Shown here piece by piece: positions 1-6,205 of a DNA stretch of 6,229 nucleotides (the first letter of the stretch is position 1; the number at the start of each line of letters is the position of its first letter). Origin of the DNA: JAKACU01 sp021821185 (GTDB lineage: Bacteria > Bacillota > Bacilli > Alicyclobacillales > SLC66); assembly GCA_027343965.1 (NCBI GenBank), contig DAHWJX010000047.1, positions 1 to 6,229 of the forward strand, in the 5' to 3' direction. The notes under the pieces are model-generated. The model saw only the letters and a program-made list of their open reading frames with translations. It ran no database searches and was not told the origin of the DNA. A program made the translations under genes and the position numbers.

Positions 1-933
1 GGAACAGAGTCGCTTGGTGTAACTACGCAACAGATCAAGTCAAAAACAGGCACGTATGGAATTCCGGAATTTGGTACAAAGTTTGTTCGCCAAATGCTGG
101 AAGAAACAAAGCCTAGCACGTTTGCCGACCTTGTGCGCATATCAGGATTGTCACATGGAACGGATGTATGGCTCAATAATGCGCAGGAACTAATTCGGCA
201 AGGTACAGCAACGTTGAGTGATGTCATATGCTGTCGCGATGATATTATGGTGTACTTAATTTATCGCGGTCTGGATCCTTCTCATGCCTTTAAGATCATG
301 GAATCGGTTCGCAGAGGTAAAGGTTTAAGTGACGATGACGAGCAATATATGCGATCATTCGATGTGAAAGATTGGTATATGGAATCGTGCCGACGTATCA
401 AATACATGTTTCCAAAAGCACATGCCGCAGCTTATGTTCTAAATGCGGTGCGTATCGCCTACTTTAAAGTGCATCATCCACTTGCCTATTACGCAGCTTA
501 CTTCACTGTGCGTGCCGAGGATTTCGATCTGGCGCTTATGGCACGCGGCGCCGATGCTATTGCGGGGCGAATTGATGAGATTGAAGCGAAACAAATGATG
601 GCAACGACCAAAGAAAAGGCTCTACAGACCGTGCTTGAAGTGGCTCTTGAGATGACGCGTCGGGGTTTTCGCTTTTATGGTCTTGATCTGTATGCATCAG
701 ATAGTACGCGTTTTTTAGTCAAAGAAGATGGCTTGTTGCCTCCATTTGCGGCAGCATCTGGTATTGGTATGGCGGCAGCTAGTAACATGGTGAGCGCACG
801 CAAGGAAGCAGAATTTTTGTCTGTAGAGGATTTGCAAGAACGATCCCATGTATCGAAAACGGTTATTGAGTTGCTTCAGGGTTATGGATGTCTCGATGGC
901 TTACCCGAATCCAACCAATTGTCCTTATTTTGA
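1..933 (+). CDS. polC: DNA polymerase III alpha subunit, Gram-positive PolC type (3' end only)
   Basis: This is the C-terminal part of the replicative polymerase that synthesises DNA at the fork in low-GC Gram-positives. The reading frame is open from base 1, so the gene starts upstream of the window; 310 codons are present of a protein that is usually about 1,430 residues. The translation follows remembered B. subtilis PolC almost without gaps. Recognisable stretches are GIPEFGTKFVRQMLEET near the start, SGLSHGTDVWL, CRDDIMVYLIYRGL, KYMFPKAHAAAYVL and KVHHPLAYYAAYFTVRAEDF. These belong to the fingers and downstream DNA-binding part. A helix-hairpin-helix-like stretch (SGIGMAAASNMVSAR) lies at about 757-801. 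The protein ends in QLSLF (916-930), the pentapeptide that docks PolC on the beta sliding clamp. The polymerase active-site aspartates and the exonuclease domain lie upstream and cannot be judged. The stop is TGA at 931-933, and no terminator directly follows it. Confidence 0.97.
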   Translation, partial: GTESLGVTTQQIKSKTGTYGIPEFGTKFVRQMLEETKPSTFADLVRISGLSHGTDVWLNNAQELIRQGTATLSDVICCRDDIMVYLIYRGLDPSHAFKIMESVRRGKGLSDDDEQYMRSFDVKDWYMESCRRIKYMFPKAHAAAYVLNAVRIAYFKVHHPLAYYAAYFTVRAEDFDLALMARGADAIAGRIDEIEAKQMMATTKEKALQTVLEVALEMTRRGFRFYGLDLYASDSTRFLVKEDGLLPPFAAASGIGMAAASNMVSARKEAEFLSVEDLQERSHVSKTVIELLQGYGCLDGLPESNQLSLF

Positions 934-949
934 TTGCCTTTTGGGCTAA

Positions 950-978
950 TTGCATTGCAGGGATGGCAGTGTTATACT
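950..978 (+). promoter_or_regulatory. Candidate sigma-A promoter with extended -10 for the rimP-nusA-infB operon
   Basis: TATACT at 973-978 matches the -10 consensus at five of six positions. It is preceded by TG at 970-971 with one spacer base, which makes an extended -10 element (TGTTATACT). A weak -35 candidate, TTGCAT at 950-955, lies exactly 17 bases upstream and matches TTGACA only in its first three bases. An extended -10 element commonly compensates for a poor -35. Transcription would begin near 984-986, giving a leader of about 109 bases before rimP. The site lies in the only sizeable non-coding gap of the window, which supports it, but no transcript data are available. Confidence 0.65.
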
Positions 979-983
979 GCATG

Positions 984-1013
984 TGTTAGATGTGTGTAAC
1001 ATACCTTTGTATG
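984..1013 (+). other. Two small overlapping, mutually exclusive hairpins in the rimP leader
   Basis: TGTTA (984-988) can pair with TAACA (997-1001) around an 8-base loop. CATAC (1000-1004) can pair with GTATG (1009-1013) around a CTTT loop. The two stems share bases 1000-1001, so in full form they exclude each other. Both are only five base pairs and individually weak. They lie between the predicted transcription start and the terminator-like hairpin. Whether they have any role in leader folding is inference. Confidence 0.3.
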
Positions 1014-1019
1014 CTACTG

Positions 1020-1048
1020 GAGTGGGGATTCCCCACTCTTTCGTTTGT
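1020..1048 (+). terminator. Intrinsic terminator-like hairpin in the rimP leader (possible NusA-responsive attenuator)
   Basis: GAGTGGGG (1020-1027) pairs perfectly with CCCCACTC (1031-1038) around a three-base ATT loop, and a further G-T pair is possible at 1019/1039. The downstream tract TTTCGTTTGT (1039-1048) is T-rich but interrupted. A strong stem with a weak T tract is what is expected of a terminator that needs NusA. The hairpin sits after the predicted promoter and about 45 bases before rimP, so it would act on operon transcripts as well as on any read-through from polC. In B. subtilis, NusA-dependent termination in the leader of the equivalent ylxS-nusA operon has been reported as autoregulation. 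The same function here is inferred from position and structure. Confidence 0.7.
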
Positions 1049-1093
1049 ATGACTGTTCTGACCCGTTTGAGGGGTGCGTTCAGGGGGGCCGAT

Positions 1094-1561
1094 ATGGCAA
1101 AATTTAAAGTGACTGATCTCGTTACCGAGATGGTTACACCGATTCTTGAGGAACATGAACTTGATCTTATTGACGTGGAATTAAAAAAAGAAGGCGCCAA
1201 TTGGTTTTTACGTGTATACATTGACAAGCCATCGGGGTATGTGGATTTGGATGACTGCTCGGTTGTCAGTGAAGAGTTGTCAGTTAAACTGGATGCAACA
1301 GATCCTATTCCCAATGCGTATTTTCTTGAAGTCTCATCGGCTGGTGCGGAACGTCCATTAAAACGACCGGAAGATTTTACTAAAGCCATTGGAAAACGCG
1401 TTTATGTCTCTTTTTATGAACCGTGGAATGGACGAAAGGCATTGGAAGGCATATTGATAGAGTACGGTGATGGGTGGCTGGTTATCAACGAAGACAATGA
1501 GCCCGTTAGGGTGCCGGTCGAAAAGGTGGCCGGCGCCCGTTTGGCTATTACGTGGTCTTAG
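1094..1561 (+). CDS. rimP: Ribosome maturation factor RimP
   Basis: RimP binds the free 30S subunit and helps its late maturation in the cytoplasm. The 155-residue product matches the usual family length (156 in B. subtilis). An N-terminal alpha/beta domain spans about 1-84, with the conserved stretches ELDLIDVEL, NWFLRVYID and DPIPNAYFLEVSS. A C-terminal SH3/Sm-like barrel spans about 88-155 and ends in KVAGARLAITWS. I chose the ATG at 1094 because a G-rich ribosome binding site (AGGGGGG, 1082-1088) lies five bases before it and MAKFKVTDLV aligns with known RimP N-termini. The open frame extends upstream to 950, but that would run through the promoter and leader. An oddity is Ala at residue 83, where the family almost always has Pro (SSPG becomes SSAG). 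It is the first gene of the nusA-infB operon, 40 bases before nusA. Confidence 0.95.
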   Translation: MAKFKVTDLVTEMVTPILEEHELDLIDVELKKEGANWFLRVYIDKPSGYVDLDDCSVVSEELSVKLDATDPIPNAYFLEVSSAGAERPLKRPEDFTKAIGKRVYVSFYEPWNGRKALEGILIEYGDGWLVINEDNEPVRVPVEKVAGARLAITWS

Positions 1562-1601
1562 CGTTGTTTTGTAAGTTGGATTAGGGGGCGAATAGCTGTT
1601 T

Positions 1602-2687
1602 ATGAATGCAGATTTTATTGAAGCGCTGAATCAATTGGAAAAGGAGCGCGGCATCAGTAGCGCAGTGCTTCTTGAAGCCATTGAAGCTGCGCTGATTTCC
1701 GCGTATAAACGCAACTTTAGTTCTGCCCAAAATGTCCGTGTAGAGATCGATCGAGATTCTGGAGAAATGCGAGTATATGCCAGAAAGACGGTCGTCGAGC
1801 AACCAGCGGATCATCGTTTGGAAATATCGATTGAAGCGGCTGAAGAAATTGATGCAAAGTACCGCCTAGGTGATGTGGTTGAACTGGAAGTTACACCAAG
1901 AGAATTTGGCCGTATTGCCGCTCAGACAGCCAAACAAGTCGTCACACAGCGTATCCGCGAAGCTGAACGCGGCATTATCTATTCAGCTTACGCAGACCTC
2001 GAAGAGGACATTATTTCAGGCATGATTACCCGCCAGGATGGACGTTACTACTACGTTGATCTGGACCGCACTGAAGGACTCCTTCCTGTTAATGAAATCA
2101 TTCCTAATGAACAATTGCGTCTTGGAGACCGCATAAAAGCGTTCATTTCCCGTGTGGAAAAGACGACAAAAGGTCCGCAAATTATCCTCTCGCGCATTCA
2201 TTCTGGGTTATTGCGACGATTGCTTGAGATGGAAGTGCCGGAGATTTACGATGGCGTGGTGGAAGTGAAATCGGTAGCCAGAGAAGCGGGATCGCGATCT
2301 AAAGTGGCGGTGTTTTCAAGAAATGCTGATGTTGACCCCGTGGGAGCTTGTGTTGGTCCTAAAGGGATGCGAATTCAAACGATCGTCAGTGAACTCAAAG
2401 GCGAAAAAATCGACGTGGTCGAATGGGGCAACGATCCAGCCTTGTACGTAGCAAGTAGTTTATCGCCTGCCAAAGTGATCGATGTCGAGATTATAGAAGC
2501 GGATAAAATGGCACGCGTCATTGTTCCTGATAATCAACTTTCTTTAGCCATCGGAAAAGAAGGACAAAATGCAAGGCTTGCCGCCAAATTGACCGGTTGG
2601 AAGATTGATATCAAAAGCGAGTCACAATCTGGTAGATCTGCACCAGCATTCGCACAATTGGATCATGACATTTTATTTCAGGATTAG
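1602..2687 (+). CDS. nusA: Transcription termination/antitermination factor NusA
   Basis: NusA binds RNA polymerase near the RNA exit channel, where it modulates pausing, intrinsic termination and antitermination. The 361 residues give the compact Bacillota architecture. The polymerase-binding N-terminal domain spans about 1-125 (LEKERGIS, AIEAALISAYKRNF, FGRIAAQTAKQVV). The S1 domain spans about 134-199 and ends in KTTKGPQIILSR. KH1 spans about 201-275 with its GPKG loop at 252-255, and KH2 about 276-340 with its GKEG loop at 318-321. The C-terminal acidic repeats of proteobacterial NusA are absent, as is normal here, and only a tail of about 20 residues follows KH2. The ATG at 1602 starts a sequence that aligns from its first residue with B. 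subtilis NusA. The nearest G-rich binding site (AGGGGG, 1583-1588) is 13 bases away, which is longer than ideal, and an in-frame TAG at 1593 rules out starts further upstream. It is probably part of a feedback loop through the hairpin at 1020-1048. Confidence 0.97.
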   Translation: MNADFIEALNQLEKERGISSAVLLEAIEAALISAYKRNFSSAQNVRVEIDRDSGEMRVYARKTVVEQPADHRLEISIEAAEEIDAKYRLGDVVELEVTPREFGRIAAQTAKQVVTQRIREAERGIIYSAYADLEEDIISGMITRQDGRYYYVDLDRTEGLLPVNEIIPNEQLRLGDRIKAFISRVEKTTKGPQIILSRIHSGLLRRLLEMEVPEIYDGVVEVKSVAREAGSRSKVAVFSRNADVDPVGACVGPKGMRIQTIVSELKGEKIDVVEWGNDPALYVASSLSPAKVIDVEIIEADKMARVIVPDNQLSLAIGKEGQNARLAAKLTGWKIDIKSESQSGRSAPAFAQLDHDILFQD

Positions 2688-2696
2688 GAGGTGATC
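2686..2696 (+). promoter_or_regulatory. Very strong ribosome binding site of ylxR, overlapping the nusA stop codon
   Basis: AGGAGGTGATC is an 11-base perfect complement to the 3' end of 16S rRNA. Its first two bases are the last two of the nusA TAG stop (2685-2687). It ends two bases before the ylxR ATG at 2699; the AGGAGG core is seven bases away. It fixes the ylxR start and suggests high expression or reinitiation by ribosomes finishing nusA. Confidence 0.9.
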
Positions 2697-2698
2697 GC

Positions 2699-2977
2699 AT
2701 GTCCCCTCGCAAAGTACCCTTGCGGCAATGTGTGGGGTGTCAGGAGCAAAAACCAAAGCGGAGCATGTTGCGCATTGTGCTAACGCCTTTAGGCGAAATT
2801 ATGGTAGATCTGACGGGCAAACGAGCGGGACGCGGCACCTACATTTGTGCATCGCCAGAATGCTTCGAATTAGCCAAAAAGCGAAAGTCTTTGGACCGTG
2901 GGTTAAAAACTGCAGTTCCTTTACCAGTCTACGATGAATTGTTGAAAGTTCTGAGAGAACGTGAAGCACATGAATGA
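2699..2977 (+). CDS. ylxR: YlxR/RnpM, DUF448-family RNA-binding protein
   Basis: YlxR is a small nucleic-acid-binding protein. In B. subtilis it has recently been described as RnpM, which binds the RNase P RNA and modulates RNase P activity. The 92-residue product shows the family signatures. RQCVGC lies at 9-14 and the R-x-V strand at 25-27, followed by VDLTGKRAGRGTYIC at 36-50, which contains the hallmark GRGxY motif. A basic helix (AKKRKSLDRGLK) follows at 59-70, and a C-terminal helix (VYDELLKVLRERE) closes the protein. Four cysteines are spaced C11-x2-C14 and C50-x4-C55. This could be a metal site or simply lineage-specific, since many homologues keep only some of them. It lies 11 bases after nusA, and its last 8 bases overlap the chosen ylxQ start, so the two are probably translationally coupled. 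Confidence 0.93.
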   Translation: MSPRKVPLRQCVGCQEQKPKRSMLRIVLTPLGEIMVDLTGKRAGRGTYICASPECFELAKKRKSLDRGLKTAVPLPVYDELLKVLREREAHE

Positions 2978-3290
2978 CGTTTTGCAATTCTTAGGTATTG
3001 CCGCTCGGTCGGGCAATGTTATATCGGGTGAGGATGCATGTGTGCGCTCGATTCGCGAAGGAAAAGTGCGTTTGATGATTCAAGCGGCGGACGCAGGCAG
3101 CAATGGAGCGAAAAAGATACGCGACAAATGTGCCTTTTATGGCGTACCGCTCATCACGTGTTTTATGCGTCAGGAGCTTGGACACGCGATCGGAAAACCT
3201 GCGCGGTCTGCGGTGGGTGTCACTTCTTTGCAACTGGCGACGACAATTCAACGCATGTTTCTGGATCATAACGGAGGTGACTCTATTTGA
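2970..3290 (+). CDS. ylxQ: YlxQ, L7Ae/L30e-family RNA-binding protein
   Basis: YlxQ is a small protein of the ribosomal L7Ae family, which typically binds kink-turn RNA. Its exact cellular role in Bacteria is not settled. The 106-residue product has the family pattern: LGIAARSGNVISGED at 8-22, the VRLMIQAADAGSNGAKKIRDKC core at about 33-54, GVPLI at 58-62, and the terminal GKPARSAVGVT segment at 76-85. B. subtilis YlxQ is about 100 residues and aligns throughout. I chose the ATG at 2970, which overlaps the end of ylxR by 8 bases, because MNDVLQFLG fits the family N-terminus. A GTG at 2961 would add three residues and cannot be excluded. Neither start has a strong binding site, which suggests dependence on ribosomes finishing ylxR. 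Its stop overlaps the infB start (TTGA, 3287-3290). Confidence 0.9.
   Translation: MNDVLQFLGIAARSGNVISGEDACVRSIREGKVRLMIQAADAGSNGAKKIRDKCAFYGVPLITCFMRQELGHAIGKPARSAVGVTSLQLATTIQRMFLDHNGGDSI
3273..3280 (+). promoter_or_regulatory. infB ribosome binding site supporting a TTG start
   Basis: GGAGGTGA lies inside the end of ylxQ, six bases before the TTG at 3287. It decides the infB start, because no in-frame ATG lies nearby and the protein from this TTG (MTKLRVYEYAK) aligns with IF2 N-termini from the first residue. The TTG overlaps the ylxQ TGA stop by three of its four shared bases, an arrangement that favours coupled translation. Confidence 0.9.
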
Positions 3291-6196
3291 CGAAATTGAG
3301 AGTATATGAATATGCTAAGCAACTGAACATGTCAAGCAAAGAAATCATTACCATTCTAAGTCGTTTGAATATTCCGGTCAACAATCACATGAGTGTGATG
3401 GAATCGGAAATGGTGGCGGCTGTGGAAGGTTTTTTTTCCGATGTTAAGGCACGTGCTGCGGCGCGTACGGTTCAGCAAGAACGTCTCGTGAAAGATGCTA
3501 CACCTCGAAATGCGACACCTGTTGCACAGCAAGAAGCGCCCGCAGGTGAGCCTGTACCCGCGCAATCTGAAATTAAGGTAAGGGATCAGGAGAGGGTTCG
3601 GATTCAATCGGAATCTGACGTAAAGGCAACAGCATCTGCTGTACCGGATAACGCTGCGAATCAACCCGTTCGTCAAGTAGGAAATGATCAAGGGATCATT
3701 GGTGCTCGATCTACGCAAGATGCCACGACAAGACGACCTACGACAAACGGCGATAGTCAGCAAACCGGTAACCGTTCGGGAACACGTCAAAGCAATTATG
3801 GTAATCGCGATGCATCGACCAATCGTCCAGCGCGTACTGGAGATCGACCACCTTTCAACCGCGATCGTTCTGCTTCGACCGGAAATGATCGCCGTCCTAG
3901 CTCTGACGCATCATCGCGTCCGAGCAACCATAGCGGTGGCCAAGGTTATAACGGGGGATCAGGTCGTCCTCAAGGCCAAAATGCTTCAGGGCGTCCTTCT
4001 GGCGGATCAGGACGTCCTTCTGGTGGATCGGGTTATGCTGGATCGGGTGCGCAGCGTTCTGCATCAGGTGGTGGTTACGGTGGCTCAAGAACGGGTGGGA
4101 CCAATCAGGGTGGCAATCGCTTCTCCAATGATGCGCCACGTCCTTCTTCAGACTCAGGTGCACGGTCAGATGCTAATCGTCGGTCGCCCCGGCCCAGTGG
4201 AGATCGTAGACCGGATCAGCGTTCTTTTGGAGGCAGCAGTCCAAGTGGCACATCACCGCGCTTTGGATCGAATGCTACTTCATCAGGTGGACAAAACAGC
4301 GCATTTGGCGCGCGCAAACGCACTGGTGATCGCAATGATTCAAGCCGCGTCTCCTCGCAAGAAAAGCGCGAGAATAACCGCAAGTTGCAACCACCACGTA
4401 CCAGGCAACGCATAACCAGTAATGTCGTCAAGGCACCGGAGGGTCCGCGTCAGGTATCGGTGGATGCGCCTATGTCGGTGGGTGAGTTTGCCCGCTTGAT
4501 TCGCCGTGAAGTGTCAGATGTTATCAAAAAGCTGTTATTTTTAGGTATGCCAGCGACGATCAATCAAGAGATTGATACAGACACGATGGTGCTTTTAGGT
4601 GCTGAATACGGTACTGAAGTTGAGGTTCAGGCACCGCGCGATCTTGAAGCTGAAGAAATGCTTGTCAATGATGTTGATGCTGCTACACTCGAATCGCGTG
4701 CACCTGTCGTGACCATTATGGGGCACGTTGACCACGGTAAAACGACATTGCTTGATGCCATTCGTGAATCGAATGTCATTGCATCAGAGGCCGGCGGCAT
4801 CACGCAACATATTGGCGCTTATCAAGTGGAGATCAATAAAAGGAAGATCACCTTTTTAGATACGCCAGGTCATGCCGCTTTTACGACGATGCGGGCACGC
4901 GGTGCGCAAATTACTGATATCACCATTCTTGTTGTGGCAGCCGATGACGGTGTTATGCCACAAACTGTTGAGGCCATCAACCATGCTAAGGCGGCTAATG
5001 TGCCGATTATTGTGGCTGTGAACAAAATGGATAAGCCTGGTGCGAATGCAGATCGTATCAAACAGGAGTTGACGGAGCACGGGCTCGTGGCTGAAGAGTG
5101 GGGTGGGGATACCATTTTTGTCCCTATGTCAGCTAAACAAAGACAAGGAATCGAAGAATTATTAGAAATGATTTTACTTGTGGCTGAAGTGGCGGACATG
5201 AAAGCTAGTGTTTCAGCACGTTGTCGTGGAACGGTTGTTGAATCTGAACTGGATCGCGGTCGTGGACCGGTTGCTACCGTATTGGTGCAAAACGGGACAC
5301 TGCATGTTGGCGACATGGTCGTAGCGGGCAATACGTTTGGACGCATTCGTGCCATGGTCAATGATCGTGGTAGACGGGTAAAAGAGGCGTTGCCGTCAAC
5401 TCCTGTCGAGATTGTTGGCTTGTCCGATGTGCCAAACGCAGGTGATCCGTTTGTCGTGTACGATGATGAAAGGCAAGCTAGACAAGTTGCTGAGCGTCGT
5501 GCTATGCGGCATCGCGCAGAAGAACTTGGTGCGACAACACGTGTTACCTTGGATGACTTGTATAAACAAATTCAAGAAGGCGAAATTAAAGATCTGAATA
5601 TCATCTTAAAAGCAGACGTTCATGGGTCGGCAGAAGCTGTTTTGGGCGCTTTGCAAAAGATTGATATCAGTGGTGTGCGCGTTCGTGTTATTCACAGTGG
5701 TGTTGGCGCCATCACGGAATCTGATATCTTGCTCGCGTCAGCGTCCAAAGCAATCGTTGTCGGCTTTAATGTGCGACCAGAGCCCAATGCGGCAAAAATG
5801 GCAGAATCTGAGCAAATCGATTTGCGGTTATACCGAGTGATTTATCACCTGATCGATGAGATTGAGGCTGCGCTAAAGGGTATGTTAGACCCTGAGTTTA
5901 AGGAAGTTGTTATCGGTCATGCCGAAGTGAGACAATTGTTCAAAGTATCGAAAGTCGGCACGATTGCTGGGTGCATGGTGCAAGAAGGCAAAATGCTGCG
6001 AGATGCTGATATTCGTGTGATTCGCCAGGGTGTTATCGTATTTGAGGGTAAACTTGATTCCCTCAAACGCTTTAAGGATGACGCACGCGAAGTAGCTGCT
6101 GGCTACGAATGTGGTCTAACCATTGAACGCTTCAATGATTTAAAAGAAGGCGATATTGTTGAAGCCTTCAAGATGGAAGCGATCAAGACGGAGTAG
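3287..6196 (+). CDS. infB: Translation initiation factor IF-2, long form with expanded disordered linker
   Basis: IF2 is the GTPase that places formylmethionyl initiator tRNA on the 30S subunit and promotes subunit joining. The protein has 969 residues, against 716 in B. subtilis. An IF2_N domain covers about 1-53 (RVYEYAKQLNMSSKEI). An Ala/Pro/Gln-rich linker spans about 70-124. An Arg/Gly/Ser/Asn-rich low-complexity segment spans about 125-385. A second IF2_N domain lies at about 396-447. The G domain starts near 470 and all its motifs are intact: G1 GHVDHGKT 479-486, G2 GGITQHIG 503-510, G3 DTPGHAAF 525-532, G4 NKMD 579-582 and G5 SAK 615-617. The beta-barrel domain II begins near 645, domain III lies around 770-860, and the fMet-tRNA-binding C-terminal domain is about 870-969 with GYECGL at 939-944. 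It initiates at TTG. The extra length lies almost wholly in the linker between the two IF2_N domains, and the catalytic part looks ordinary. Confidence 0.97.
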   Translation: MTKLRVYEYAKQLNMSSKEIITILSRLNIPVNNHMSVMESEMVAAVEGFFSDVKARAAARTVQQERLVKDATPRNATPVAQQEAPAGEPVPAQSEIKVRDQERVRIQSESDVKATASAVPDNAANQPVRQVGNDQGIIGARSTQDATTRRPTTNGDSQQTGNRSGTRQSNYGNRDASTNRPARTGDRPPFNRDRSASTGNDRRPSSDASSRPSNHSGGQGYNGGSGRPQGQNASGRPSGGSGRPSGGSGYAGSGAQRSASGGGYGGSRTGGTNQGGNRFSNDAPRPSSDSGARSDANRRSPRPSGDRRPDQRSFGGSSPSGTSPRFGSNATSSGGQNSAFGARKRTGDRNDSSRVSSQEKRENNRKLQPPRTRQRITSNVVKAPEGPRQVSVDAPMSVGEFARLIRREVSDVIKKLLFLGMPATINQEIDTDTMVLLGAEYGTEVEVQAPRDLEAEEMLVNDVDAATLESRAPVVTIMGHVDHGKTTLLDAIRESNVIASEAGGITQHIGAYQVEINKRKITFLDTPGHAAFTTMRARGAQITDITILVVAADDGVMPQTVEAINHAKAANVPIIVAVNKMDKPGANADRIKQELTEHGLVAEEWGGDTIFVPMSAKQRQGIEELLEMILLVAEVADMKASVSARCRGTVVESELDRGRGPVATVLVQNGTLHVGDMVVAGNTFGRIRAMVNDRGRRVKEALPSTPVEIVGLSDVPNAGDPFVVYDDERQARQVAERRAMRHRAEELGATTRVTLDDLYKQIQEGEIKDLNIILKADVHGSAEAVLGALQKIDISGVRVRVIHSGVGAITESDILLASASKAIVVGFNVRPEPNAAKMAESEQIDLRLYRVIYHLIDEIEAALKGMLDPEFKEVVIGHAEVRQLFKVSKVGTIAGCMVQEGKMLRDADIRVIRQGVIVFEGKLDSLKRFKDDAREVAAGYECGLTIERFNDLKEGDIVEAFKMEAIKTE
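3659..4441 (+). other. Low-complexity Arg/Gly/Ser/Asn-rich coding segment of infB
   Basis: This stretch encodes IF2 residues of about 125-385. It is dominated by R, G, S, N, D, Q, T and P and has almost no aliphatic runs, so it should be intrinsically disordered. RP dipeptides occur 11 times between residues 150 and 309, six of them as RPS. The centre (about 215-275) is glycine/serine-rich, with GGSG and GGGYGG runs. The two ends are richer in Arg and Asp/Asn. The frame is kept open from end to end and the protein motifs continue correctly after it, so it is a genuine insertion rather than an assembly artefact. Net positive charge and RG/RP content suggest RNA or ribosome contact, but that is inference. 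Confidence 0.85.
3989..4030 (+). repeat. Two tandem 21-base units in infB encoding GRPSGGS twice
   Basis: Units 3989-4009 and 4010-4030 differ at three of 21 bases, all at third codon positions, and both encode GRPSGGS (residues 235-241 and 242-248). A looser relative, GRPQGQNAS, lies just before (226-234). The purely synonymous divergence suggests an in-frame duplication kept at protein level. Confidence 0.85.
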
Positions 6197-6205
6197 GTGA
6201 GTGCT

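Noticed and set aside
950..1093. N-terminal extension of RimP by 48 codons to a TTG at 950
   Set aside because: It would overlap the promoter -35 and the terminator hairpin. The ATG at 1094 has a good ribosome binding site and matches the family N-terminus and length.
946..1389. A 147-codon minus-strand open frame across the rimP leader
   Set aside because: It runs through the terminator hairpin and opposite the conserved RimP N-terminal domain. The Ser/Thr-rich product has no recognisable motif.
3356..3790. A 144-codon minus-strand open frame opposite the infB 5' region
   Set aside because: It is Arg/Cys/Ser-rich, typical of an antisense shadow, with no binding site and no similarity to any family I know.
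3684..4415. A 243-codon open frame in the +1 frame inside infB
   Set aside because: It coincides with the repetitive Arg/Gly/Ser part of IF2, where biased codons suppress stops in the shifted frame. Its product is a Val/Leu/Arg-rich string with no family resemblance. It starts at a non-ATG codon without a ribosome binding site.
3488..4474. Internal start for a short IF2 isoform, as known in E. coli and B. subtilis
   Set aside because: In-frame GTG or ATG codons exist (for example 3488, 4460, 4472), but none I examined has a well-spaced ribosome binding site. The best G-rich site (4438-4443) is 16 bases from the GTG at 4460.
4870..5361. A 163-codon open frame on the minus strand opposite the IF2 G domain
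   Set aside because: It lies wholly antisense to highly conserved GTPase motifs, has no recognisable domain or promoter, and is explained by codon bias of infB.
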